Source of the DNA: DASUWK01 sp036378435
Lineage (GTDB): Bacteria; Chloroflexota; Dormibacteria; Dormibacterales; Dormibacteraceae
NCBI GenBank assembly: GCA_036378435.1
Contig: DASUWK010000062.1
Span: forward strand, 1-64,000
DNA length: 64,000 nt
Direction: 5' to 3'
The position numbers were made by a program, and so were the translations under genes. Shown piece after piece: positions 42,746-51,715 of this stretch. Within the stretch, counting starts at the first letter, position 1; each line of letters starts with the position of its first letter. Below the pieces are notes generated by a model. It saw only the letters and a list, made by a program, of their open reading frames with translations. It did not search any database and was not told where the DNA came from.

Positions 42746-44038
42746 CTAGTTGCGGCCGATGCCGCGGTAGACGAAGCCAAGGGCGCGCATCTCGGCCGGG
42801 TCGTAGATGTTGCGGCCGTCGACGATCACCGGCCGCCGCATGGTCTTGCGCAAACGGGCGAGATCCAGCTGGCGGAACTCGTTCCACTCAGTCACGACGA
42901 CCACGGCGTCGGCGCCGCGCGCCAGCAGGTAGGCGTTCCGCCGGAACTCGACCTCCGGCAGCAGCGGCCGGGCCGCCTCCACCGCCGCGGGGTCGTAGGC
43001 GCGCACGGTCGCGCCCCGCCCGAGCAGCTCGCGCGCGATGTCGAGGCTGGGCGCCTCGCGGAGGTCGTCGGTGTTCGGTTTGTACGCGAGGCCGAGCAGG
43101 CCGATGACCTGCCCGCGGACGGAGCCGAGGCACTCTCGCAGCTTGGTCACGGTCAGGAGGCGCTGGTCACGGTTGATGTCCATGACCGCGTGCAGGAGCT
43201 CGGGATGGTAGTCGTAGGCCTCAGCGATGGCGGCCAGCGCGCGCACGTCCTTGGGAAAGCAGGAGCCGCCGTAGCCGACGCCCGCGTCCAGGAAATGGGA
43301 GCCGATGCGGCGATCCAGGCCCATGCCCTCTGCCACGACCCGCACGTCCGCGTCGACCCGCTCGCAGATGCGGGCCACCTCGTTGATAAAGGAGATGCGC
43401 GTCGCCAAGAAGGCGTTGGAGGCGTACTTGATCATCTCGGCCGAGTACACGGTCGTCAGCACGATCGGGGACCCCAGCGGCTCGTACAGACGGGCGACCG
43501 ACTCCGCGTGCTCGCGGGCATGGGCGCCGATGACGACCCGGTCGGGGCTCATGAAGTCGAGGATGGCCGAGCCTTCCCGCAGGAACTCCGGGTTCGAGAC
43601 GACGCCCACCTGATGGCTGCCGTTCTGCGCCGCCACGACCTTCGACACCAGGTCACCGGTGCCGATCGGGACGGTCGACTTGTTCACGATCACCAGCGGC
43701 CCGGTCTGTGACTCGGCGATCGATCGGGCTGCCGATTCGACCATCGAGAGGTCGGCCTTGCCGTCAGCGTCCGGTGGAGTGCCCACCGCGATGAAGGCGA
43801 ACTCGCACTCCGGTATCGCCTCCGCATACGACGCTGTGAAACGCAGCCGGCCTGCGCGCTGGTTGCGTTCGACCATCTCCCGCAGGCCGGGCTCGTAGAA
43901 GGGGATCTTGCGGCGCTTCAAGATGCGGAGGCGCCGCTCGTCGATCTCGACGACCGTCACCTCATTGCCGAGGTCGGCGAGGCAAGCCGCGGTCGTCAGC
44001 CCGACGTAGCCGGCGCCGGCCACCGCGATCCTGCTCAT
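42746..44038 (-). CDS. ugd: UDP-glucose 6-dehydrogenase
   Basis: Oxidises UDP-glucose to UDP-glucuronate with two NAD+, supplying uronic acid for surface glycan. 430 residues, normal length. The NAD loop AGAGYVGLTTAACLADLG is at 7-24, VGTPP near 95, SNPEFLREGSAI follows, and the catalytic Cys (about 260) is in GGSCFPKDV. ATG 44038 is preceded 10 bases upstream by TACCCT (44049-44054, this strand). It is divergent from the surface-protein and DUF4012 genes and marks the edge of the polysaccharide locus. Confidence 0.95.
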   Translation of the reverse strand: MSRIAVAGAGYVGLTTAACLADLGNEVTVVEIDERRLRILKRRKIPFYEPGLREMVERNQRAGRLRFTASYAEAIPECEFAFIAVGTPPDADGKADLSMVESAARSIAESQTGPLVIVNKSTVPIGTGDLVSKVVAAQNGSHQVGVVSNPEFLREGSAILDFMSPDRVVIGAHAREHAESVARLYEPLGSPIVLTTVYSAEMIKYASNAFLATRISFINEVARICERVDADVRVVAEGMGLDRRIGSHFLDAGVGYGGSCFPKDVRALAAIAEAYDYHPELLHAVMDINRDQRLLTVTKLRECLGSVRGQVIGLLGLAYKPNTDDLREAPSLDIARELLGRGATVRAYDPAAVEAARPLLPEVEFRRNAYLLARGADAVVVVTEWNEFRQLDLARLRKTMRRPVIVDGRNIYDPAEMRALGFVYRGIGRN

Positions 44039-44094
44039 GCCCGCTCGCAGGGTACATGCGGGGGAGATGTCAACCGATCTGTCAAGTGACGAAA

Positions 44095-44124
44095 TTGACC
44101 CTCGCGCAAGGCCGGTGCTAGTCT
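44095..44124 (+). promoter_or_regulatory. Sigma-70-type promoter with extended -10
   Basis: TTGACC (44095-44100) and TAGTCT (44119-44124) are separated by 18 bases, and TGC immediately precedes the -10 as in extended -10 promoters. The ATG at 44138 follows 13 bases later. This is the best two-element promoter seen in the window. Confidence 0.6.
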
Positions 44125-44137
44125 CGCCAGGCCCACC

Positions 44138-44728
44138 ATGGTGAAAGGCGTATTTGGCGTCTGCGGCGGTGTGGCTGCTGCCCTCCTGCTGAGCGTTTCC
44201 GGCTTGGCCTATCAGGGCAGCAGCGGAGCTTCCGTCACGACCTGCAGCTCGACAGTGCCTCCGGGCGGGTCGACCTGTGTCGTCGCCACTTTCACGACCA
44301 ACGGCCAGCCCAGTCAGGGTGACAACGTCGTCTTCTCACAGCGGAACGGCGGCGGCAACGGCTGCACGGTGACGTTCGCGCCGTCCTCCGGCGTCACCGA
44401 CCAGAATGGCCAGGCTCGTTCGACCGCGACCATCGGCTCGACATGTCACGGCACCGTCGATCTGTGCGCTACCGACACCGTGACCAACCAGGGTGCCTGT
44501 GCCGCCGTGCTCGTCAAGGCCGCTAACGGCAACGGCGGCGGTGGTGGTGGTGGCGGCGGCGGCAACGGTCACAACAAGACGGACACCAGCGTGAAGGCCG
44601 CGTTCAAGAGCGTGGCAGGCGGTGGGAACATGAGCACCATCGACGCGGCGGCAGCGGGGGCTCTCCTCGCCGTCGGCCTCGTGCTGGCGGCAGTGCTGCG
44701 GCGGCGGAGTACGCACCCCAGCGCCTAG
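44138..44728 (+). CDS. Secreted Ig-like protein with Gly-rich linker and C-terminal anchor
   Basis: 196 residues: an N-terminal signal helix (GVFGVCGGVAAALLLSVSG), a beta domain of about 100 residues with six Cys and the big-1-like pattern ATFTTNGQPSQGDNVVFS and GVTDQNGQARSTATIG, a run of Gly near 130-142, then a transmembrane helix (AAAAGALLAVGLVLAAVL) and RRR tail. It is probably displayed on the envelope by its C-terminal anchor. No enzymatic motif is seen. The ATG at 44138 follows the promoter noted above. It is upstream of the DUF4012 gene. Confidence 0.78.
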   Translation: MVKGVFGVCGGVAAALLLSVSGLAYQGSSGASVTTCSSTVPPGGSTCVVATFTTNGQPSQGDNVVFSQRNGGGNGCTVTFAPSSGVTDQNGQARSTATIGSTCHGTVDLCATDTVTNQGACAAVLVKAANGNGGGGGGGGGGNGHNKTDTSVKAAFKSVAGGGNMSTIDAAAAGALLAVGLVLAAVLRRRSTHPSA

Positions 44729-44756
44729 ACGCCTCCTGGCCCTCGTCGGGCTGCTC

Positions 44757-46520
44757 GTGCTCCTGGTCGCCGCCGGCGCAGACGCCGCGCACGTTGAGCC
44801 CGCGTACCCCGAGCTGCGCGAAGCGGCCGCGGACCTGCAGCAGTCGGAGCAGCTGCTGTCGAATCCGGGGTCCTGGTCCGTGACCACGATCGACTCGGCG
44901 GACAGCCTTCGCTCCCAGGCGCAGGCGCTTCTGACCAGCGCCAAGGGGCGTCTTGGCAGCGATCCCGGTTTCGCAATCGCGGGCGCAATACCGCGGCTGG
45001 GGGACCAGACCCGGGCCGTGAGCGACCTCGTCGACACGGGGCTGGACGGCGTTGCGGCGGACGCGGACCTCGCCGCCGTCGCTCGGGCTTACGTCCTTGG
45101 CGGCGATCCTCACGCCAAGCTAACCAGCCGGCTGATCAGCCTCCTCACCCAGACCGCGGCGCCCTTGGCCGACGCCGATCAGCACCTAAGGCGGGCGGCG
45201 GCCCGCCTCCAAGTCGATGCGCACTCCAGCCTAGTGCCGCAGCTGGCCAAGCAGGTCACGACCGCGCTCGACACTGTTGCGGGCCAGCTGCCCAAGGTCG
45301 ACGCAGCCGCAACGCTGGCCCAGCTCCTGCCGGCCGCCATGGGGACCTCAGGCCCCCGCACGTACCTGGTGGCGCTGCCCAATCCCGCCGAGCTGCGGCC
45401 GAGCGGCGGCCTGTCCGCGTTCATCGGGGTCGTCCAGTTCAGCAACGGCTTGCCAACCCAGCTGTCCGTCAGCCGCGGTGACGTGTACACGCCGCTGCGC
45501 CCCTGCTTTCCGATCCCGACTGTGCTGGCGTACTACCTCAAGTTCCAGCCGAACTGTCAGGACCTCGGCGACGCCGGCTGGGACCCGGACTTCCCGACGA
45601 CGGCGCGGCTGATGGAGTCGATGGTCCTGGCCACGACGGGAGTGCACGTCGACGGGGTCATCTCCCTCGACCCGTACGCCATCGCCGACCTCCTGCGCGT
45701 GATCGGACCCATCTCGGTGCCCGGTTATGGGGCATTCACCGCCGACAACCTCTTGAACCGGACAGAGGTCATCGTCAACGTCCAGAACGACTACGGCGTC
45801 ATGAATCCGCTGGCCAGGACGCTGCTGGCGCAGATCCTTGGCGCGCCGGTGACCAAATTCCCCGACCTCATCGGCTCACTCCAGACGAACACCGCCGAAC
45901 GTCACATCCAGCTGCACATGCGAGACGCGACCCTGGAGCAGCGCATCCTCGCAGGTAGCGCGGGCGGCGCTCTGGAGGGTGCTGCCGGGGATTACCTGAT
46001 GGTCGTCGACGCCAACGTCAGCCCCAGCAAGGGCGACCTGTTCATGCAGAAACGGTGCGACGTCAACGTGACGGTCCAGCCTTCCGGGCTGGCGCAGCAC
46101 GAGGTCACCGCGAGCTACACCTACCCCAAACCTGCCACTCCGAGCCGGGCGGACACCGTGCTCAACACTGACGGCGTCTACCGCGACTATGTCCGCTTCG
46201 TCGTGCCCGGCGACGCAACCGTGGCGGACATCGAGTACGTGCTGGACGGCAAGCCCGCACCCGCCGCGGCGCAGCCCATAGTGGAGGAGCTGGGCAAGAC
46301 GGTCATCGGCATGTACTTCGAGCTGCCCCGCGGCCATACAGGACAGGTCACAGTCAGTTACACGGACCACGTGCCGGGTCGCGGCGCCTACCACCTCTTA
46401 GTGCAGAAGCAGGCCGGGGCCAGCGACCGGCCGACCACGCTTGACGTCGTCTTCCCGGGCGGCCGCCGCGAGCTCGGCTCAGAACTGACGGAGGACGCCA
46501 GCTTCGACGTCGGCTGGTGA
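44757..46520 (+). CDS. DUF4012-family envelope protein
   Basis: 587 residues from the only usual start, GTG 44757. The frame is open and hydrophobic further upstream (RRLLALVGLLVLLVAAG from about 44727), so the true start probably lies earlier and the membrane helix is real, but no ATG, GTG or TTG in frame was found near there. The body has the DUF4012 features NPAELRPSGGLSAFIGVVQF and SLDPYAIADLLRVIGPI. DUF4012 proteins are common in polysaccharide loci of actinobacteria and related groups; their function is unproven. The resemblance of parts of the middle domain to LytR-CpsA-Psr-type transfer factors is only suggestive. Confidence 0.85.
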   Translation: MLLVAAGADAAHVEPAYPELREAAADLQQSEQLLSNPGSWSVTTIDSADSLRSQAQALLTSAKGRLGSDPGFAIAGAIPRLGDQTRAVSDLVDTGLDGVAADADLAAVARAYVLGGDPHAKLTSRLISLLTQTAAPLADADQHLRRAAARLQVDAHSSLVPQLAKQVTTALDTVAGQLPKVDAAATLAQLLPAAMGTSGPRTYLVALPNPAELRPSGGLSAFIGVVQFSNGLPTQLSVSRGDVYTPLRPCFPIPTVLAYYLKFQPNCQDLGDAGWDPDFPTTARLMESMVLATTGVHVDGVISLDPYAIADLLRVIGPISVPGYGAFTADNLLNRTEVIVNVQNDYGVMNPLARTLLAQILGAPVTKFPDLIGSLQTNTAERHIQLHMRDATLEQRILAGSAGGALEGAAGDYLMVVDANVSPSKGDLFMQKRCDVNVTVQPSGLAQHEVTASYTYPKPATPSRADTVLNTDGVYRDYVRFVVPGDATVADIEYVLDGKPAPAAAQPIVEELGKTVIGMYFELPRGHTGQVTVSYTDHVPGRGAYHLLVQKQAGASDRPTTLDVVFPGGRRELGSELTEDASFDVGW

Positions 46521-46613
46521 CCGCGGCAGCGCTTTTCCGCACCGCTTTACGCACCGTCAGTCCCGACTCGACACCTGTGCGGCGGTCCCTACTTGACGTT
46601 TTGAACTCAGCTC

Positions 46614-46641
46614 TTGACTTGCTCCGCAGCCTGTCTAGTAG
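46614..46641 (+). promoter_or_regulatory. Promoter of the sugar transferase gene
   Basis: TTGACT (46614-46619) and TAGTAG (46636-46641) are spaced by 16 bases. AGGAGG follows at 46670-46675. The spacing argues that the TTG at 46614 is a -35 element, not a start codon. Confidence 0.45.
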
Positions 46642-46778
46642 CCTCGGGCCACTTTACGGGGACCACGGCAGGAGGGCTTGGGAAACTGATCGAACGCAGC
46701 GGGGCGTCGGTCGCTACGTGGGCGGCGGACGGCGAGGAGGAGCAGGGACCACGGCCGGCCGTTGCCGGCCGTGCGGCC

Positions 46779-47468
46779 ATGGCGGCCAAGCGAGGCATCG
46801 ACGTCGCCATCGCGCTGGTAGGCCTTCTGCTGGCGGCGCCTGTGCTGCTGCTGGTCGCGATCGCGATCAAGGTCGACTCCCCTGGCCCGGTCCTCTATCG
46901 CGGCCGCCGCCTCGGCCGTGGCGGCAAACACTTCACGATGCACAAGCTCCGCACCATGCACGTCGGGGCGCACGACAGATTGGCGGAGATCATCCATCTC
47001 AACGTCGGGGAGGGCATGGTCAAGATCCCCGACGACCCCCGTCAGACGGCGGTCGGCCGCCTCTTGCGGCGCCTCAGCATCGACGAGGTCCCGCAGCTCT
47101 GGGATGTCCTCCGCGGCGAGATGAGCCTGGTCGGCCCGAGGCCGCACGTCCCGGGCGAGCTCAACGAAGACGACCCGCTGCTGATGGCTCGCCTGGTCAT
47201 GCGGCCGGGCATGACCGGCCTCTGGCAGGTCAGCGCGCGCACCCACCCTGCCCTCGAGAGGCGGGTGCAGTGCGACCTCGACTACATCAACCGCTGGTCG
47301 CTGGTGCACGACTTCACGCTGCTGGCGCGAACGGTCCCGGCTGTGCTTCGCGCGGACGGCGGCGCCACGCTGCGGCCGCTGGCGCGGGTGCAAATCGGAG
47401 AGTCGATCGCGCCAGTGGTCAAGCTCGCGCCCGAGCCGGCGCGGATCGAGAAGCTCAGCCTCAGCTGA
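46779..47468 (+). CDS. Undecaprenyl-phosphate sugar-1-phosphate transferase (priming enzyme)
   Basis: Starts glycan assembly by moving a sugar-1-phosphate from a nucleotide sugar to the lipid carrier. From ATG 46779 it has 229 residues: a membrane helix (AIALVGLLLAAPVLLLVAIA), then KVDSPGPVLYRGRRLG, HFTMHKLRTM, RRLSIDEVPQLWDVL and MSLVGPRPHVPGE, MRPGMTGLWQVS, all conserved catalytic-core motifs of the WcaJ/ExoY family. The frame is open further up. A CTG at 46686, 10 bases after AGGAGG (46670-46675), may be the real start and would add 31 residues. Only the catalytic core and one helix are present, as in ExoY. Confidence 0.9.
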   Translation: MAAKRGIDVAIALVGLLLAAPVLLLVAIAIKVDSPGPVLYRGRRLGRGGKHFTMHKLRTMHVGAHDRLAEIIHLNVGEGMVKIPDDPRQTAVGRLLRRLSIDEVPQLWDVLRGEMSLVGPRPHVPGELNEDDPLLMARLVMRPGMTGLWQVSARTHPALERRVQCDLDYINRWSLVHDFTLLARTVPAVLRADGGATLRPLARVQIGESIAPVVKLAPEPARIEKLSLS

Positions 47469-47489
47469 CATCCCGCTAGCGTGCTAGCG

Positions 47490-48488
47490 GTGAACGCGCA
47501 GGATTCGGCCCCGATGGAAGGAGAGCTGCCGGCCCGAAGTCCTTCGATCACGGCCGTCGTCACCTGTCACAACCAGGCCCCCTTCGTCCTGGAAGCACTG
47601 GCTTCCATCGCGGCGCAGGAGCGCCGGCCGGACCAGCTGGTGGTGGTGGACGACGGCTCCACCGACGGGAGCCAGAGCGCGGTCGCCGCTTGGCTGGAGC
47701 ACTCGGAGATTCCCAGCACCCTCATCGCCAATGGGTCAAACGTAGGCATCTGCCGCGTCATGAACCTCGCTCTCGAGAAGGCCACCGGCGACTACATCGC
47801 CGTCCTCCATGGCGACGACGTCTGGCTGCCCAACAAGTTGAGGTTGCAGGCAGCAGCCCTCGACGCCACCTCAGACGACGTGAGCCTGGTCTACAGCGAC
47901 GCCGAGGTGATCGACGAGCACGGAAGGCCGCTGGAACCGAGCGTCCTGGATCGATACGGCGTGCCGCGGCCGCGACCGAGCGGACAGGTCACAGCGCAGA
48001 TCCTCGACCGGACTCTCCAACTGGCCGGGCACGCGACGCTCATCAAGCGGGCCTGGCTCGACAAGGTAGGGCCCTACGACGAACGACTCCGCGCCGAGGA
48101 CTACAGCATGTGGCTGCGGCTGGCGCTGCGCTCCCAGTTCGTCTTCGTTGACGCGGTCGTGGCCAAGTGGCGTGTGGTCCCGACCTCGCTCTCCCACGTC
48201 CTGGCATCCGTCTACCTGCAGGACGACCTGCTCACGATCACCTCTTTGGTCGACGCCGGGGCTGAACCGCGACAGCTGTTGCTGCGCCACCAAGCGCTGA
48301 TCGCGTCGCACCTCTATCGCCGCGGCCCGCAGGCGCGGGCGGCTCTGCGTGCTCGCATCCGCCACGAGCAGCCTCTTCGAGCGGCCGCGCTGGCGCTGCT
48401 CACCGTGGGCGGACTCGTTCCGCAAGGCCTCGGCGTCGCGGCGCGGGTCAAGCGCCTCGCAGGGCTGCGCCACATGGCGCTGGATTGA
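47490..48488 (+). CDS. Glycosyltransferase family 2
   Basis: A GT-A-fold transferase of 332 residues. The N-terminal core ITAVVTCHNQAPFVLEALAS leads to VVVDDGSTDGS, and the metal-binding DxD-type motif is HGDDVW. The acceptor part contains RLRAEDYSMWLRLAL, matching the ED catalytic motif. A predicted C-terminal hydrophobic helix may bind membrane. GTG 47490 is chosen because TAGCGT (47477-47482) lies 7 bases upstream; GTG 47481 is the other option. It adds one sugar to the growing chain; the donor is unknown. Confidence 0.9.
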   Translation: MNAQDSAPMEGELPARSPSITAVVTCHNQAPFVLEALASIAAQERRPDQLVVVDDGSTDGSQSAVAAWLEHSEIPSTLIANGSNVGICRVMNLALEKATGDYIAVLHGDDVWLPNKLRLQAAALDATSDDVSLVYSDAEVIDEHGRPLEPSVLDRYGVPRPRPSGQVTAQILDRTLQLAGHATLIKRAWLDKVGPYDERLRAEDYSMWLRLALRSQFVFVDAVVAKWRVVPTSLSHVLASVYLQDDLLTITSLVDAGAEPRQLLLRHQALIASHLYRRGPQARAALRARIRHEQPLRAAALALLTVGGLVPQGLGVAARVKRLAGLRHMALD

Positions 48489-49450
48489 CGGTCCGGGTCG
48501 GTGGCGCCGGCCTGAGGTCGGAGCTCCTCGGCGCCGCGCGCCCTCAGCTGCCGCCTTCGCTGATCGTCCTCTGCCGGGTGCCGACCGGCTCAGGGCTGGG
48601 GTGGCTCTGCGATCGCGAGCCGGCCGGCCGAGAGCAGCTCCGTCTGGCCGCACTCCTCGGCCACCTGGAGCGGCTCCAGCGAAAGGCTGGCGACGAGTCC
48701 ACCTGGTGGACCCTGGTCAGCCTGGCCGATGCCTGGCGCGAGCATGACCCCCCAGGGCCCGCCGGCGCTGACGTCCCCTGGGATGCGCCCGCGTCGGTGC
48801 TCTGCTTCGGAAGCCGCAGCGACGATGCGTCCGCGATGCTGGTCGCGGAGCCGCACTACTTCATGTACGACCGGTACCGGCGGCTGCGGGCGAAGACGCT
48901 GCTGCTCGGCCTCCCCTGGGCATGGCGGCGCCGCTCCGCGATCTTTGCCGGCGGCGACCACGGGCGGCAGGTGGGGCTGCCGGACGGCAGCAGCACGACA
49001 CCCCGCCGTCTGTTGGCGACCGTCGTGGCGGACCGGCGCCTGCCGGTTAGGGTGGCGCTCCACGGTGGGACTTCGGTGGCCGAGCAGCTGCGGTACCGGG
49101 TCATCCTCGACGTGGACGGGCACGCGCGAACCTGGGAGGCCTGGGCATGGAAGCTGATGAGCGGGTCCGTCGTCGTGTCGCAAACCTCCGACTGGCAGAC
49201 GCGATTCACGGCCGAGTTCGAGCCGCGAGTCCACTACCTCCCCGTGGGGGAGGACTTCGTGGACCTGGCCGATGTCCTCGAGTGGTGCCAGGGCCACTGG
49301 CCGGAGGCACGGTCGATCGCCCGCAGAGCGCGCCGCAGAGCACGTTCGGTCTACAGCCGGGATCGGGTCGAAAGCTCGAGCGAGTGGCGGCGGATCAGCC
49401 CCGCGCTGCGCCCTCTGGCGAAGCTGCCCGCTGATATGCCGCCAGCGTGA
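48485..49450 (+). CDS. Glycosyltransferase family 90-like protein (CAP10/LpsA type)
   Basis: 321 residues. The segment YRVILDVDGHARTWEAWAWK followed by LMSGSVVVSQTSDWQ is the strongest conserved block of the GT90 family, which includes bacterial LpsA and eukaryotic POGLUT/CAP10 enzymes. The N-terminal half is poorly conserved and I cannot identify donor-binding residues. The TTG start overlaps the stop of the family 2 enzyme by 4 bases, so they are coupled. The 3' end overlaps the convergent family 1 gene by 56 bp. Confidence 0.78.
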   Translation: MTVRVGGAGLRSELLGAARPQLPPSLIVLCRVPTGSGLGWLCDREPAGREQLRLAALLGHLERLQRKAGDESTWWTLVSLADAWREHDPPGPAGADVPWDAPASVLCFGSRSDDASAMLVAEPHYFMYDRYRRLRAKTLLLGLPWAWRRRSAIFAGGDHGRQVGLPDGSSTTPRRLLATVVADRRLPVRVALHGGTSVAEQLRYRVILDVDGHARTWEAWAWKLMSGSVVVSQTSDWQTRFTAEFEPRVHYLPVGEDFVDLADVLEWCQGHWPEARSIARRARRRARSVYSRDRVESSSEWRRISPALRPLAKLPADMPPA

Positions 49451-50561
49451 GCTCAGCAGTCCTCCGCCAACTGAATACGGCCGCGCGTGCCTTGCCCGCC
49501 CTCACGAGCTCGGCTCGCAGGCCGTCATCCGACAGCAGCTGGTTCACGGCGGCCGCGATACCCGCAGGGTCTCGCGGTGAGAAGTACATCGCGGCGTCCC
49601 CGCACGTCTCGTGGAGCACTGGGATGTCCGAACAGGCGACGGGCAGCCCTGAGGCCATGGCCTCCAGCGCCGGGATGCCGAATCCTTCGGCGAGGCTCGG
49701 AAACACATAGACGCGCGCACGGCGGAACAGCACGGCCAAGTCCTGGTCGGGGACGAAACCCGGCAGGATCAAGCGATCTTCGACCTGCCTCTCCTTCGCC
49801 CGCCGGCGCAGCCTCGGATAGAACGCGTCCCGGGAGCAAGGGTTGACCAGGAACAGAGGCTCCGAGATGTGGGTGAGCGCATCGATCACACTCTCGACGT
49901 TCTTGTAGGGATAGGCGTTGCCCACGTAGAGGACGAATGGCTCGCGGATGCCATAGCGCTCGAGGACATCGTGGTCTTGCTGAGTCGAAGTCTGATCCAG
50001 GAATACGGCTTCCGCCGCTTCAGGCGTGACGATGATGTTGTCTTCGCGCACGCCCAGCGACTTCACGAGCTCAGTCCGGACAGCGGCGGAGGGCACCAGG
50101 ATCAGGCGCGCCCGCGTGACCGCGGCGGCGATCGTCCGCTTGTAAACCTGGTGCTTCAGCAGGACTACCGGCGACTCGCTCGCGGCAGCCTGGGCGGGAC
50201 CGAACTGACTCTTGATGAGGTCGTGGATCGTAGCGACGAAAGGGCCCCTGTACACAAGGGGAAAGTTGAAGTTTGGGAAGTGGACAAGGTCGGGGCGCGT
50301 TCTCGACAGAATCCCCGGCATCCGGAGCTGCTCGCCGAACGTGTACCAGCCCACATCAGCCAGGGCTCGCTGGAAGTTGGACCGGGCCGGCACGAAATCG
50401 GACCAGTTGGAGCGGCTGAGCAGGACCGTATACCGGTTGCGATCGTCGATCCGCTGCAGTTCCTCCACGAGCTTCGAGACATAGCGCCCGAGGCCGGAGA
50501 GGCGAGGGCCGAGAAAACGCGCGTCGATGGTGATGCGCAACGGCTCGACGGCCGAGCTCAC
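49395..50561 (-). CDS. Glycosyltransferase family 1 (GT-B fold)
   Basis: 388 residues in the GT4/GT1 fold. ITIDARFLGPRLSGLGRYVS is the N-terminal loop and TIHDLI follows. In the second domain LYVGNAYPYKNVESVIDAL and the donor-binding segment PSLAEGFGIPALEAMASGLP with its conserved Glu pair are clear. It adds a hexose or deoxyhexose from a nucleotide sugar. The gene is read against the neighbouring GT90 gene and starts 5 bases from the divergent second family 1 gene. Confidence 0.92.
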   Translation of the reverse strand: MSSAVEPLRITIDARFLGPRLSGLGRYVSKLVEELQRIDDRNRYTVLLSRSNWSDFVPARSNFQRALADVGWYTFGEQLRMPGILSRTRPDLVHFPNFNFPLVYRGPFVATIHDLIKSQFGPAQAAASESPVVLLKHQVYKRTIAAAVTRARLILVPSAAVRTELVKSLGVREDNIIVTPEAAEAVFLDQTSTQQDHDVLERYGIREPFVLYVGNAYPYKNVESVIDALTHISEPLFLVNPCSRDAFYPRLRRRAKERQVEDRLILPGFVPDQDLAVLFRRARVYVFPSLAEGFGIPALEAMASGLPVACSDIPVLHETCGDAAMYFSPRDPAGIAAAVNQLLSDDGLRAELVRAGKARAAVFSWRRTAELTLAAYQRAASPEGAARG

Positions 50562-50566
50562 GTGCG

Positions 50567-51715
50567 GTGTCCCTGATGGGCCGCGTCATCCTCTACGCCC
50601 ACCGCCTGGACGCGAGCACGGGCAGCGGTGTCCAGCGCTACACCGATGGCCTCATCGGTGGCATGGAGGAGATCGCCTCCGCAGACTGGGAGGTGACGGC
50701 GGTGTCGCCGGACCGGGCGCCGCAGCGCCGGCCGGGCGGCCCCGTCACTTACGGCACCGTGCCGGTGCCTCGGAAAGTGATTCACGGCCTGTGGATGGTG
50801 GCAGAGTTCCCGCCGCTGGAAGCGTTCACCGGAGCCACCGATCTCGTTCATCTGCTCAGCACGGCCATCCCGGTGCCGTCCCGCGCGCCCCAGGTGGTCA
50901 CCGTTCACGACCTGTTCACGGTCCGGCACCCCGAGTGGTTCGAACCCCGCTCGGTGCGCGCGACGCTCAAGACGCTCCACCGGGCCGTCCGTTCGGCGCG
51001 CCGAATCATCGCGCCCTCGGCCTTTGTGGCAGAGGACATCACCCGCACGCTCCAGGTGGATCCCGACCGCATCTCGATCGTCCATGAAGGCGTGACTTCA
51101 CGGTTCGCCGCGGATGAATCCGACGGCGACGCGGCCGGCGTGCTGACGCGGTACTCACTCGGGCCGCGACCGTACCTGATCACGGTCGGGCTCCTATCGC
51201 CCCGCAAGAACCTGAGGGTGCTGGCCGAAGCCTGGGCAATCCTCCGTTCACGCTTGGGCGACGACACGCCGGCGCTCGTGGTGGTTGGTCCGAATGATGT
51301 CGGGCATGAGGCCGCCCGCCGGGACGTCGACCGCCTCGGGCTATCCGGAACGATCCGGTTCACCGGCTATGTGCCGGATGCCGATCTGCGGGCCCTGCTC
51401 GGCGGTGCAACCGCGCTGGTCCACCCTTCGTTGGACGAGGGCTTCGGCCTGACCCCGTTGGAGGCGATGGCCGCGGGCGTTCCAGCCCTGGTGTCGAGCT
51501 CCGGCGCGATTCCCGAGGTCACCGGCGACGCCGCCCAGCTGCTTGATCCGCGCGACCCGGCGGCGTGGGCGGACGCGGTCGAGACGATCGTGAGCAATCG
51601 TGGGCTGCGGGAGTCGATGATCGAAGCCGGGCGCCGTCGCGCCGCGCTGTTCACCTGGTCGGCCGCTGCCCGGGGCACCCTCGCGGTCTACCGGGCCGCG
51701 CTGTCGGGCGCCTGA
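50567..51715 (+). CDS. Glycosyltransferase family 1 (GT-B fold)
   Basis: 382 residues. The N-terminal glycine loop is in DASTGSGVQRYTDGLIGGM and VTVHDLFTVRHP follows. The second domain has TVGLLSPRKNLRVLAEAW and the donor motif SLDEGFGLTPLEAMAAGVP. It is related to the divergent enzyme at 49395-50561, perhaps from an old duplication with inversion. The start codon is the GTG at 50567; an ATG three codons later could be used. The last 28 bp overlap the end of the convergent polymerase gene. Confidence 0.92.
   Translation: MSLMGRVILYAHRLDASTGSGVQRYTDGLIGGMEEIASADWEVTAVSPDRAPQRRPGGPVTYGTVPVPRKVIHGLWMVAEFPPLEAFTGATDLVHLLSTAIPVPSRAPQVVTVHDLFTVRHPEWFEPRSVRATLKTLHRAVRSARRIIAPSAFVAEDITRTLQVDPDRISIVHEGVTSRFAADESDGDAAGVLTRYSLGPRPYLITVGLLSPRKNLRVLAEAWAILRSRLGDDTPALVVVGPNDVGHEAARRDVDRLGLSGTIRFTGYVPDADLRALLGGATALVHPSLDEGFGLTPLEAMAAGVPALVSSSGAIPEVTGDAAQLLDPRDPAAWADAVETIVSNRGLRESMIEAGRRRAALFTWSAAARGTLAVYRAALSGA

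Noticed and set aside
44530..44570. A simple-sequence repeat (GGC/GGT run).
   Set aside because: It encodes the Gly linker of the surface protein and varies in codon third positions; no phase-variation tract of identical units is evident.
46614..46778. TTG at 46614 as start of the sugar transferase.
   Set aside because: It falls on a -35 hexamer with a -10 hexamer 16 bases later, and the catalytic core begins at 46779. AGGAGG at 46670-46675 points to a later start.
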